From: JBHFEI01 sp041928815
GTDB lineage: Bacteria; Pseudomonadota; Alphaproteobacteria; Rhizobiales; Rhizobiaceae
Direction: 5' to 3'
Assembly (NCBI RefSeq): GCF_041928815.1
Contig: NZ_JBHFEI010000007.1
Location: 233,441-297,440, forward strand
Length of the DNA: 64,000 nt
Below, in pieces: positions 17,075-25,782 of this stretch. A program made the translations under genes and the position numbers. Within the stretch, counting starts at the first letter, position 1; each line of letters begins with the position of its first letter. The notes beneath the pieces are model-generated. The model was given only the letters and a program-made list of their open reading frames with translations. It did no database searches and was not told the DNA's origin.

Positions 17075-18475
17075 ATGACCCCTGTTGCAACGCCTTCGAC
17101 GGAATCGTCCTTCGTCGCCGTGCCGCGTCCGCTTCCCCGCCTCGCCATCATCGGCCGCGGGTTCTCCGGCCTGATGACGGCGATCGCGCTGCTACGCGAC
17201 TATCGCCGGCCGTTCCGGCTGGTGATGTTCGATCCCGCCCCCCGCATCTTCGGCGGCGAGACGCTCTCCCAGCCGACGACGACGCTGCTCAACACCCGCG
17301 TGCGCGACCTCTCGCTCGATCCGGCGCTGCCGGAGGATTTCCGCGACTGGCTGAAGGGCAATGGCGCCGCCGCCGGCAAGGCGGTGCCGATCAACGACGG
17401 CGAGCGGCTGGACCATCGCTTCGTCTCGCGCGAGATCTTCAGCGCCTATGCCTATCAGCGTTTTTCCGAGGCGCTGCAGCAGCGGCCCGATGCCGAAGTG
17501 AAGGTGCTCTCGGACGCCGTGGCCTCGATCGACCGGCCCGGCGCGGCCGGCATCACCGTCACCACGCTCGACCGGGAGCGGCATGTCTTCGACGCCGTCT
17601 ATCTCGCAACCGGTTTCGGCCTGCGCGAGGCCGGCGTCGAGACGGCAACGACGGAACCGGTGCGCGAGGCGCTGGTGATCGGGCAGGGGGTGCATGCCGT
17701 CGATGGCGCGCTGAAGCTGCTGTCTCTCGGCGAGGCCCGGCATGTGACGCTGATCACGAGGTCGCGCTTCCTGCCGCGCGCCCATGCGCAGAAGGCGATC
17801 GGCTCGGTGCAGCCGGACCGGCCGCTGCCGGGCACGCTGCGCACCGCCTTCCGCTTCCTGAGGGAGGCCGCCGGCAAGGCCGAGGCGGACGGCACCGGCT
17901 GGCAGGGCATCATGAACGGTTTTCGCCAGAATGCGCGCGAGCTCTGGTATCGCCTGACGCCGGAAGAGCGCAGCCGCTTCAAGCGCCATGTCAAGCCGAT
18001 CTATGACAGCCATCGCAACCGCCTGCCGATCGACCATCATCGCCGCCTGACGCAGGCGCTCGAAGACGGGACGATCAGTCTGAAGCGCGGCAAGGTCGAG
18101 CGCATCGCCCGCAACGGCGTGCTGATCTCCGGGCCCGACGGCATGGAGGTCGTCTCCGCGGAACGGGTGCTCGATTGCCGCTGCCGGCCGCTCGATCCGG
18201 ATGCGCCGCTTTACCGGCAGCTGCTTGCCGGCGGGCTCGTCTGTCGCGACGAACTCGGCCTCGGCGTCATGGTCGACCCGGCCGGGCGCGCGCTCACCGC
18301 CTCCGGCGATTTCCACGGCCTCTTCGCCATGGGGCCGCTCGGCCTCGGCAGCCTGCCGGACATCGACCTCGTCCCCGAGATCGTCCTCCAGGCCCATGCC
18401 TCGATCGCCGCCCTTGCCGACTGGATGGACGCGCGCGAGGCGGAGACGCCGAGGATGGTCCGGGCCGCGAACTGA
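17075..18475 (+). CDS. FAD/NAD(P)-binding oxidoreductase
   Basis: A 466-residue protein with an N-terminal dinucleotide-binding motif, LAIIGRGFSGLM, beginning around residue 24, and a second nucleotide-binding region near VIGQGVHAV. The overall layout matches the NAD_binding_9 family of flavin-dependent monooxygenase-like proteins. AAGGAG at 17061-17066 sets the start. It sits between the ssu operon and a flavin reductase, so a role in oxidising organic sulfur compounds is inferred from place only. A relative is encoded on the other strand at 22075-23535. Confidence 0.8.
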   Translation: MTPVATPSTESSFVAVPRPLPRLAIIGRGFSGLMTAIALLRDYRRPFRLVMFDPAPRIFGGETLSQPTTTLLNTRVRDLSLDPALPEDFRDWLKGNGAAAGKAVPINDGERLDHRFVSREIFSAYAYQRFSEALQQRPDAEVKVLSDAVASIDRPGAAGITVTTLDRERHVFDAVYLATGFGLREAGVETATTEPVREALVIGQGVHAVDGALKLLSLGEARHVTLITRSRFLPRAHAQKAIGSVQPDRPLPGTLRTAFRFLREAAGKAEADGTGWQGIMNGFRQNARELWYRLTPEERSRFKRHVKPIYDSHRNRLPIDHHRRLTQALEDGTISLKRGKVERIARNGVLISGPDGMEVVSAERVLDCRCRPLDPDAPLYRQLLAGGLVCRDELGLGVMVDPAGRALTASGDFHGLFAMGPLGLGSLPDIDLVPEIVLQAHASIAALADWMDAREAETPRMVRAAN

Positions 18476-18586
18476 GGCGCTGCTTGCCGTTGCGCCGCTC
18501 TTCCGTCACGCCGGAACCCTGCCACCGGCGTGACGGAAGCGCAGGACGCGGCACCCGGTCGGTCGCGGAGGTCCGATCTTCAGGGA

Positions 18587-18603
18587 AAAGAAATTCTATC
18601 ATT
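18587..18603 (+). promoter_or_regulatory. AT-rich element before the flavin reductase gene
   Basis: GAAATTCTATC at 18590-18600 lies in an AT-rich patch about 120 bases before the reductase start. It resembles the element before ssuA (GAAATTTATTCTAT). A shared sulfur-starvation regulator is an inference. Confidence 0.3.
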
Positions 18604-18719
18604 TTTGTGCAGTTTAAAACCCTGTCACTCCGGCGTTCGATCCCGCCATGCTACGACGGCGACATCGGCGAATTCCGCCGTACCATCCCGGCCAAGACGG
18701 AACATTGAAGGAGCAGGCG

Positions 18720-19253
18720 ATGACCGCCCATGTCGCGCGCTTGAACATCGAGACCGAGATCCCGACATCCGTCGATCCCGAAAGCCTGAAGTCGGCGATG
18801 CGCCGCGTCGCCGGCGGGGTTTCCGTCATCACCGCCGGCCGCGGCGACGAGCGCACCGGCGCGACGGTGACCTCCGCGACGGCGCTTTCCGTCGATCCGG
18901 CGACGATGATCGTCAACATCAACCGCTCCTCCTCCTCCTGGCCGGCGATCCGCGACGCCCGCCATTTCTGCGTCAACATCCTCTCGGACGAGCAGCAGGC
19001 GGTCGCCGATCGCTTCGCCGGGCGCGGCGGGCTGAAGGGCGTCGAACGCTATGCGGGTGCGCGCTGGATCACGCTTGCCAGCGGCGCGGCGGCGCTCGAG
19101 GATGCGCTGACGGCGATCGACTGCGTGGTCGAGGAGACGATAGAACGGCACAGCCACGCGATCATCATCGGCCGCGTCGTCGCCGTGCATGTCGGGCCGG
19201 AAGGCCGGCCGCTGGTCTACAGCCAGGGACGCTACGCCCGCCTCGAGGGGTAG
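18720..19253 (+). CDS. Flavin reductase family protein (FMN-binding)
   Basis: A 177-residue protein of the HpaC/flavin-reductase-like FMN-binding domain family. Visible blocks include RRVAGGVSVITAGRGD, TGATVTSATALSVDP, INRSSSSWPAI and FCVNILSDEQQ. It reduces FMN with NAD(P)H and releases FMNH2 for a monooxygenase partner; SsuD at 12973 is the obvious client. It is not the classical SsuE flavodoxin-like reductase, so it would be a functional replacement. AAGGAG at 18708-18713 supports ATG 18720 over an upstream in-frame ATG at 18648. Confidence 0.88.
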   Translation: MTAHVARLNIETEIPTSVDPESLKSAMRRVAGGVSVITAGRGDERTGATVTSATALSVDPATMIVNINRSSSSWPAIRDARHFCVNILSDEQQAVADRFAGRGGLKGVERYAGARWITLASGAAALEDALTAIDCVVEETIERHSHAIIIGRVVAVHVGPEGRPLVYSQGRYARLEG

Positions 19254-19407
19254 GCGCGGCCGGGCCGCGTCGCCGGCTCTCGGACATTGCGACCGCGGCG
19301 CCTGCCATCGACGGTTGATCGAGGCGCTTGACCTCGGACGCACCGGCTGCAAGATGCTGCGGTGCGGGCTCTGCGACAGGCCCTGGCGACACGAGGGCAC
19401 ACCCACG

Positions 19408-19677
19408 ATGCATATGCTGCAAGTCATTCTGGCGGGGCTGCTGCTTCTCGCCGTTTTCGCCCTGTTCGGCCGGCTCTGGGGCGGCGACGCGGCCGCGGTG
19501 TCGGTCGCGGCCAAGGCCTTCGTGCCGCTCTGGCTGGTGCTGTCGCTCGTCAACCTCTGGGTGGGCGTGACGAAGGCCGGCTATACGGTGACACAGGAAC
19601 TGCCGATTCTCCTCGTCGTCTTCGCCGTTCCGGCCGCCGTCGCGGCACTTGCCGCCTGGCAGCTGGCGAGGGGATGA
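19408..19677 (+). CDS. Small membrane protein of unknown function
   Basis: An 89-residue protein with three predicted membrane segments: about residues 3-22, 35-55 and 65-85. It has no enzymatic motif I recognise. Its stop falls within a few bases of the antiporter start at 19683, so the two genes are one unit and the protein may be an accessory subunit of that antiporter. ATG 19408 is used; ATG 19414 is an alternative. Confidence 0.65.
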   Translation: MHMLQVILAGLLLLAVFALFGRLWGGDAAAVSVAAKAFVPLWLVLSLVNLWVGVTKAGYTVTQELPILLVVFAVPAAVAALAAWQLARG

Positions 19678-19682
19678 CGCCG

Positions 19683-21503
19683 ATGGCCGCAGACGCCGTA
19701 TCCCATGCAAGCGAGGCCGCCGCCCATGGCGGTTTCGACCTTCTCCCCGTCGTCGTCCTGCTCGGCGCCGCCGTCGTGGCGGTGCCGCTGTTCAAGCGGC
19801 TCGGCCTCGGCTCGGTGCTCGGCTATCTCGCCGCCGGCCTTGCCATCGGCCCCTTCGGCATCGGGCTCTTTTCCGATGCGCAGTCGATCCTGCATGTCGC
19901 CGAGCTCGGCGTCGTGATGTTCCTCTTCGTCATCGGCCTCGAAATGCAGCCCTCCCGGCTCTGGTCGATGCGCGGCGAGATCTTCGGCCTCGGGCTGGCG
20001 CAGGTCGGGCTCTGCATCGGGCTCCTTACCTGCGTCGGACTGGCGCTCGGCTATCCTGTCGCCCAGAGCTTCGTCGCCGGCACAGGCTTCGTCCTGACCT
20101 CGACGGCGATCGTCATGCAGGTGCTGGAGGAACGCGGGCAGCTTGCCGCGCCGCCCGGCCGGCGCATCGTCGCGATCCTGCTGCTCGAGGATCTCGCCAT
20201 CGTGCCGCTGCTTGCGCTCGTCGCCTTCCTCGCGCCGGGAGGCGAAGGCGTCACGCTCGGCGAACGGCTGACCGGCGTTGCGATCGGGCTTGCCTCGATC
20301 GCGGCGCTGGTGCTGGCCGGCCGCTACCTGCTCGATCCGATGTTCCGCCTGCTCGGCAAGGCGCGGGCGCGCGAGGTGATGACGGCGGCCGCGCTCTTCG
20401 TCGTGCTCGGCGCGGCCTTCGCCATGCAGCTCGGCGGCCTGTCGATGGCGATGGGCGCCTTCCTCGCCGGCGTGCTCCTGTCGGAATCGAGCTTCCGCCA
20501 CCAGCTCGAGGCCGATGTCGAGCCGTTTCGCGGCATCCTGCTCGGCCTCTTCTTCCTCGGCGTCGGCATGGCGCTCGACTTCGCCGTCATCGCCGCCAAC
20601 TGGCCGCTGATCGTCGTCGCCGTCATCGCCTACATGGTGCTGAAGATGGCCGGCATCTACGCCGTCGCCCGGCTGCTGAAATCGGACCACCGCGAGGCGG
20701 TGGAGCGGGCGGTGCTGATGGCGCAGGGCGGCGAGTTCGCTTTCGTGCTCTATGCGGCCGCGACGACGGTCGGCATCATCGACGCCGAGGCGAACGCCAT
20801 CCTGACGGCGACGATCATCGTCTCCATGGCGCTGACGCCGCTGATGATCATCGCCCATGACCGGCTGATGCCGCGCACGGCCCCCTCGATGGACGGGGTC
20901 GAGGCGGTGGCGAACCACGGCGCGAGCGTCCTCCTGATCGGCTTCGGCCGGGTCGGGCAGATCGTCAGCCAGCCGCTGCTCGGCAAGAGCTGCTCGATCA
21001 CCATCATCGAGACCGACACCGACGCGATCCGCGACGCCGGCGATTTCGGTTTCAAGGTCCATTACGGCGACGGGTCGCGCCTCGACATCCTGCATGCGGC
21101 CGGCGCCGGCGAGGCCCGCGTCGTCATCGTCGCCATCGACGACAAGGCGGCGGCGCTGAAGGTGGTCGAGCTGATGAAGGCCGAGTTCCCGCTCGTGCCC
21201 GTGATCGCACGGGCCTTCGACCGCGAGCATGCGCTGGAGCTCGCCCATGCCGGCGTCGACTTCCAGATCCGCGAGACCTTCGAATCGGCCCTGGTCCTCG
21301 CCGAGAAGGCGCTGGAACTGATGGATGTCGAGGAAGAGGAACGGCAGCTGACGATCGCCGACATCCGCCGCCGCGACAGCGAGCGCGTCGCCAACGAGCT
21401 CGTCGGCGGCATCGAGGCGGGCCTGTTCATGCTCTACGGCAACAAGCCGGACGCGACGCGGCCGGAGGCGGCGCGGGCGACGGCGCCGCAGCCCGCCCCG
21501 TGA
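19683..21503 (+). CDS. Kef-type monovalent cation:proton antiporter (CPA2)
   Basis: A 606-residue CPA2 antiporter. About the first 390 residues hold roughly 12 membrane segments, with LGYLAAGLAIGPFGIGLF and the ion-binding-region motif LLLEDLAIVPLLALVAF. From about residue 410 a TrkA-N (RCK) domain begins with VLLIGFGRVGQIVSQPLLG. This is the layout of glutathione-gated potassium efflux systems, giving potassium/proton exchange. ATG 19683 has GAGGGG nine bases upstream; ATG 19674 directly abuts that site and is less likely. No KefF/KefG-like oxidoreductase is adjacent. Confidence 0.9.
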   Translation: MAADAVSHASEAAAHGGFDLLPVVVLLGAAVVAVPLFKRLGLGSVLGYLAAGLAIGPFGIGLFSDAQSILHVAELGVVMFLFVIGLEMQPSRLWSMRGEIFGLGLAQVGLCIGLLTCVGLALGYPVAQSFVAGTGFVLTSTAIVMQVLEERGQLAAPPGRRIVAILLLEDLAIVPLLALVAFLAPGGEGVTLGERLTGVAIGLASIAALVLAGRYLLDPMFRLLGKARAREVMTAAALFVVLGAAFAMQLGGLSMAMGAFLAGVLLSESSFRHQLEADVEPFRGILLGLFFLGVGMALDFAVIAANWPLIVVAVIAYMVLKMAGIYAVARLLKSDHREAVERAVLMAQGGEFAFVLYAAATTVGIIDAEANAILTATIIVSMALTPLMIIAHDRLMPRTAPSMDGVEAVANHGASVLLIGFGRVGQIVSQPLLGKSCSITIIETDTDAIRDAGDFGFKVHYGDGSRLDILHAAGAGEARVVIVAIDDKAAALKVVELMKAEFPLVPVIARAFDREHALELAHAGVDFQIRETFESALVLAEKALELMDVEEEERQLTIADIRRRDSERVANELVGGIEAGLFMLYGNKPDATRPEAARATAPQPAP

Positions 21504-22045
21504 ACGACCGGGACTTTGCCGCCGTCACCGCCTTCTGGCGCGAGGCCGGCCGGAGCGGCCTCTGGTTCGAGAAGGACGAAGGCTTCGACCGCCGTTTCCG
21601 CGACGGTTTCCTCGATCTGCACATGGCGGTGGCCGCCCGCAGGCATGACGGCTGGATCGGCTCGGGGGAGGGCGCGCTGGCCCTTCTCCTCCTCACCGAC
21701 CAGTTCCCCCGCAACGCCTTCCGCGGCACCGCCCACATGTATGCAACCGACGGGCTCGCCCGTCACTTTGCCAGGCATGCGCTGCGGGCGGGACTGATGG
21801 AAACGGTCGAGCCGGACCTCAGGCTGTTCTTCTGCCTGCCCTTCGCCCATTCCGAGGATGCCGCCGATCAGGATCTCTCCGTCACGCTCAATGCGCGTCT
21901 CGGCGACCCGTGGCGCGACCACGCCGAGGGTCACCGCGCGATCATCCGCCGGTTCGGCCGCTTCCCGCATCGCAATCCGATGCTTGGCCGCGACACGACG
22001 GCGGAAGAGGCGGCCTTTCTCGCAGATGGCGGCTTTTCCGGCTGA
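21500..22045 (+). CDS. DUF924 family protein
   Basis: A 181-residue protein of the DUF924 family (tetratricopeptide-like helical fold). Family marks are the FWREAGRSGLWFEKD opening, LLLTDQFPRNAFRGT near residues 63-77, and FCLPFAHSED. The function of the family is not established. It begins at GTG overlapping the antiporter stop (GTGA), so it is co-translated with it, but no functional link is known. Confidence 0.88.
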   Translation: MNDRDFAAVTAFWREAGRSGLWFEKDEGFDRRFRDGFLDLHMAVAARRHDGWIGSGEGALALLLLTDQFPRNAFRGTAHMYATDGLARHFARHALRAGLMETVEPDLRLFFCLPFAHSEDAADQDLSVTLNARLGDPWRDHAEGHRAIIRRFGRFPHRNPMLGRDTTAEEAAFLADGGFSG

Positions 22046-22074
22046 CCGCCACCCATCCTCCGGGACGCCGGCCT

Positions 22075-23535
22075 TCAGGCCGCCGGCGCGCCGGAAACGC
22101 CCGGTGCGCCGGCGAGACTTTCCGCGACCTCGCCGGCGACGAGGCGGGCATGTTCGGCGACCTGCGGCAGGCCCATCAGCTCGCCGAACGTCCCCCGCGC
22201 CAGCGGCCCGGCGACGAAGAGATCGGCGGCGACCCGGCCCTGCGCGCCGATGGCGCGGCTTTCCTCCGTGACGGCGAGCCCGAGGCCGGCTGTGTCGGCG
22301 CAGACATCGCCGGCCGCGGCAAGCCCGGCGAGCAGCGGCTGGCTTTCGAGGATGGCGCCGTGGCCGGGGCCGGTGGTGACGACGACGGCGTCGACCTCCT
22401 CGCGGAGCCGCCCGCCGCCGCGCCTGAGGCGAAGATCGACGCGGATCGTGCCGTCGCCGTTGCGCTCCACGGCCGTGATCGCCGCGGCGCGGAACACAAG
22501 CGAGCCGCCGGCGACGCGGCCGTCGAGAACCCGCTCGACCTGCGGCGCGATGCGGAAGCGATGTACGTCCCAGAACGGCCGCAGATGCCGCACCAGACGC
22601 TTGCGCTCCACTGGAGAAAGCGCGCGCCAGATCGCCCCGCCGTCGCCGCGCAGCCGGTCGAAGACCGGATGCCAGGTCAGGCCCGCCTCGCGCGCCCGCG
22701 CCAGCGCGCGGCGCACCGCCCTGAGCAGGGCGAGCGCCGTCGGCTGCGGCGTGATCGAGAGGTCGATCCCGGTGTCCGGCGTTTCCGCCAGATGGTGGCC
22801 GCGCGAGCGCAGGCCCCGGCGCGACACGGCGAGGATCGGCCCCGAATGGCCGGCCTGCGTCAGCGTCGCGATCACGTCTGCGGCCGTCAGCCCGCTGCCG
22901 ACGACGAGCACCCGGTCGTCGGGCCGGATCGCGGCGAGCGCGCCCGCAACCGTCGCGTCGGCGACATAGGCCGGGTGGCCGGCAAGCGCCGCGTCGATCG
23001 CCCGCGGCGCGCGCGGGGCCGGATGGCTCGTCGCCAGCACCAGCCGGTCGGCGGTCTCGGTCGAGCCGTCCGACAGCGTCAGGCGCCACCGCCCGTCCGC
23101 CGTCCGCCGCGCATCGGCGACGCGCAGCCGGCGATGGACGATGCTTCCCGTCTCGACGAGCGGCGCGAGCACCGAGGCGACATAGCGGCCGAAGACCTGG
23201 CGGCGGGGGAAAAGATGGCCGCCCTCGATCGCCGCCTCCGGATCGTCCGCTTCCCGCGTATGCGCGCCGAGCCAGCGCACGAGATGCTGGTCGTCCTCCG
23301 GAAACAGGCTCATCCGCGAGGCCGGCACGTTGATCCGGTGGGCGGGATCGGCGGTGTCATAGGCAAGCCCGGCGCCGAGCGTGGCGCGGGGCTCGAAGAC
23401 GAGGATCGAGGCGTGCGGCGAAAGCCGCCGCAGGTGCCAGGCGACCATCGCCCCGGAAAAACCGCCGCCGACGATCGCGACCACGGGAGCGGCGCGCTCC
23501 TGTTTCTCCCTCAGCAAGCCGAACGATGCCATCAT
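22075..23535 (-). CDS. FAD/NAD(P)-binding oxidoreductase
   Basis: A 486-residue protein related to the one at 17075-18475. It has the dinucleotide motif VVAIVGGGFSGAM near residue 17, a MSLFPEDDQHLVRWLG block, and a second nucleotide fold VLVVGSGLTAADV about 200 residues in. This is the NAD_binding_9-type flavin protein layout. I place the start at 23535, where AGGA lies close upstream and where the nucleotide fold begins normally; the frame continues upstream without homology. It neighbours the hydrolase at 23594 and SfnB, so an organosulfur role is possible. Confidence 0.82.
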   Translation of the reverse strand: MMASFGLLREKQERAAPVVAIVGGGFSGAMVAWHLRRLSPHASILVFEPRATLGAGLAYDTADPAHRINVPASRMSLFPEDDQHLVRWLGAHTREADDPEAAIEGGHLFPRRQVFGRYVASVLAPLVETGSIVHRRLRVADARRTADGRWRLTLSDGSTETADRLVLATSHPAPRAPRAIDAALAGHPAYVADATVAGALAAIRPDDRVLVVGSGLTAADVIATLTQAGHSGPILAVSRRGLRSRGHHLAETPDTGIDLSITPQPTALALLRAVRRALARAREAGLTWHPVFDRLRGDGGAIWRALSPVERKRLVRHLRPFWDVHRFRIAPQVERVLDGRVAGGSLVFRAAAITAVERNGDGTIRVDLRLRRGGGRLREEVDAVVVTTGPGHGAILESQPLLAGLAAAGDVCADTAGLGLAVTEESRAIGAQGRVAADLFVAGPLARGTFGELMGLPQVAEHARLVAGEVAESLAGAPGVSGAPAA

Positions 23536-23593
23536 GCCGTCCTGTTCCTCCGCTCGACACGCGCTGCCGGATGGGCGTCCCGCCGCCTGCCGC

Positions 23594-24202
23594 TCATGGC
23601 GCGAGCCGTCGGTCGCGCACGAGGCCCCGAAACGCCGCGGCGGGCGCAAAGGCGGCCTCCGCCGGATCGCGCGGCCTGAACAGCAGCCGCGCGAGACGGT
23701 AGCCCATCGGCCAGCGGCCGAAGCCGCTGTCGACATTGATATGGCCGCTTTCGCCGAGATCGACCATGGTCGACCCCCAGAGCGCGGCAAGCCGCGCGCT
23801 GCCGGCGAAGGGCATGTAGGGATCGTTGCGGCTTGCCACCAGCGTGCTCGGAAAAGGCAGCGGCCGCTCCGCCGGGGTTCCGAAACGGATCGCGCCCGGG
23901 TGGCGCGCCTCCGTCACCGCCGGATCGCAGGCGGCGACGAGGAGCGCGCCCCGCACCCTGGCGGCGAGCGGGCTTGCCGCCAGCCGCGCGGCCAGCAGGC
24001 AGCCAAGGCTGTGGGCGACGAGGAGGACGCCGTCATGCGCCGACACGGCCCGTTCCAGCCGCTCGAGCCAGAGATCGAGGTCGGGACGGGCCCAGTCCTC
24101 CTGCTCCACCTGCCGGGCCGACGCATCGTCCATGAGCCAGTGGGACTGCCAGTGATCCCGGCCGGACCCGAGATAACCGGGAAGGATGAGGGTGGCGGTC
24201 AT
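23594..24202 (-). CDS. RBBP9/YdeN-family serine hydrolase
   Basis: A 202-residue alpha/beta hydrolase of the RBBP9 (YdeN) family. It opens with LILPGYLGSGRDHWQSHW, has the nucleophile elbow AHSLG around residue 63-67, an acid region in SRNDPYMP and the histidine in GESGHINVDSGFGRWP. These form a complete Ser-Asp-His triad. GAGGAG nine bases before ATG 24202 supports that start over an upstream ATG at 24232. The substrate is unknown. It lies 59 bases upstream of, and on the same strand as, the oxidoreductase gene, so the two may be co-transcribed. Confidence 0.85.
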   Translation of the reverse strand: MTATLILPGYLGSGRDHWQSHWLMDDASARQVEQEDWARPDLDLWLERLERAVSAHDGVLLVAHSLGCLLAARLAASPLAARVRGALLVAACDPAVTEARHPGAIRFGTPAERPLPFPSTLVASRNDPYMPFAGSARLAALWGSTMVDLGESGHINVDSGFGRWPMGYRLARLLFRPRDPAEAAFAPAAAFRGLVRDRRLAP

Positions 24203-24426
24203 GACGGGATACTCCTCGGCGGCATGCTTCACGTCATCGCAGGCAAGCGCCGGGCGATCACGGTCTTGGACGACCCTTGGTCCTTTCCGGCATGATGCCG
24301 CCGCCCGCGCGCCGTCGTAAGGGAAGAAAATCTAATGTCGACAATGTCTATGGAATTTACTTCCTTAGATCCGCGCCGCTTTCGTGGTCAGATCGTCGCC
24401 ATCGTTCACATGCCGAGGCGACGCCC

Positions 24427-25647
24427 ATGGCCACGCTTTCCCATATCGCCGACCGCACCATCCGTCCCGCGGCCACCCGCATCACCACGGAGGAGGAGGC
24501 GCTGGCCGCGGCCCGCACGGTCGCGGACGCGATCGCGGCACGCGCCAGCGAGCGCGACGTCGAGCGGCTCCTGCCCCATGCCGAGATGGACCTCCTCTCC
24601 CAGTCGGGCCTTCTCGGCATCTCCGTTCCGGCCGACTATGGCGGCGCCGACATTTCGAACGGCGTGCTTGCGGAGGTGACCGCGATCCTGTCGGAAGCCG
24701 ACAGTTCGATCGGCCAGATCCCGCAGAACCACTTCTACATCCTCGAGGCGTTGCGCACCGACGGATCGGAAGAGCAGAAGCGCTATTTCTTCGGCCGCGC
24801 GCTGATCGGCGACCGCTTCGGCAACGCGCTCTCCGAGGTCGGCACCAGGACCGTCGGCGACTACGCCACCCGCATCGTCCCCGACGGCCCGGGCTTCCGC
24901 ATCAACGGCCGGAAATTCTATTCGACCGGCGTCATCTTCGCCGACTGGATCACCGTCTTCGCGCTCGACACCGACGACAACCTCACCATGTCCTTCGTGC
25001 CGCGCGGCACCGAGGGCGTAAAGATCATCGACGACTGGGACGGCTTCGGCCAGCGCACGACCGGCAGCGGCACCACCGTGCTTCAGAACGTCTATGTCAA
25101 GGCGGATGCCGTGGTCGCCCATCATCGCGGCTTCGAACGGCCCTCGACGATCGGCTCGGTCGGCCAGATCATCCATGCCGGCGTCGATCTCGGCATCGCC
25201 CGCGCCGCCTTCCGCGAAACGGTGGATTTCGTCCGCACCAAGGCGCGACCCTGGATGAATGCCGGCGTGGAGAAGGCGAGCGAGGATCCGCTGACGGTGG
25301 CGCGCCTCGGCAATGTGGCGATCCGCATCGAGGCCGCCGCCGCGCTCCTCGAGCGGGCCGGCCGCAAGGTCGACATCGCCCAGATCAATACGACGCAGGA
25401 CACCGTGCTCGAGGCGACGCTCTCGGTCGCCGCCGCCAAGGTGCTGACGACGGAGGTGGCGCTGGAGGCGACCAACACGCTGTTCGAGCTGGCCGGCACC
25501 GGATCGACCCGCATCCGGCTCAATCTCGACCGCCACTGGCGCAACGCCCGCACCCACACGCTGCACGATCCGGTCCGCTGGAAGTACCACGTGGTCGGCG
25601 ACTACTACCTGAACGACCGCCTGCCGCCGCGCAACGGCGCGCTCTGA
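24427..25647 (+). CDS. sfnB: SfnB-family sulfur acquisition oxidoreductase (acyl-CoA dehydrogenase fold)
   Basis: A 406-residue flavoprotein of the acyl-CoA dehydrogenase superfamily. Its C-terminal HDPVRWKYHVVGDYYLND stretch and internal FGNALSEVGTRT and FYSTGVIFADW motifs point to the SfnB/DszC branch, which acts on sulfones or other organic sulfur compounds rather than acyl-CoAs. GAGG eight bases upstream supports ATG 24427. The upstream AT-rich patch at 24325-24365 resembles the other sulfur promoters. Reduced flavin could come from the reductase at 18720. The true substrate is not shown by sequence. Confidence 0.86.
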   Translation: MATLSHIADRTIRPAATRITTEEEALAAARTVADAIAARASERDVERLLPHAEMDLLSQSGLLGISVPADYGGADISNGVLAEVTAILSEADSSIGQIPQNHFYILEALRTDGSEEQKRYFFGRALIGDRFGNALSEVGTRTVGDYATRIVPDGPGFRINGRKFYSTGVIFADWITVFALDTDDNLTMSFVPRGTEGVKIIDDWDGFGQRTTGSGTTVLQNVYVKADAVVAHHRGFERPSTIGSVGQIIHAGVDLGIARAAFRETVDFVRTKARPWMNAGVEKASEDPLTVARLGNVAIRIEAAAALLERAGRKVDIAQINTTQDTVLEATLSVAAAKVLTTEVALEATNTLFELAGTGSTRIRLNLDRHWRNARTHTLHDPVRWKYHVVGDYYLNDRLPPRNGAL

Positions 25648-25782
25648 GCCGCCGTCGCTTTCCCGCCGACCGCGCGGACAGGCGCGTTAAGGATTTCGTC
25701 AGCACTGCGATGTAGCCTCCGGCCGGAGCCGGCCGTCGCAGAGAAGCGGCGACGGCGCGGCGGGATCGCGAAAGGCTGCGCA

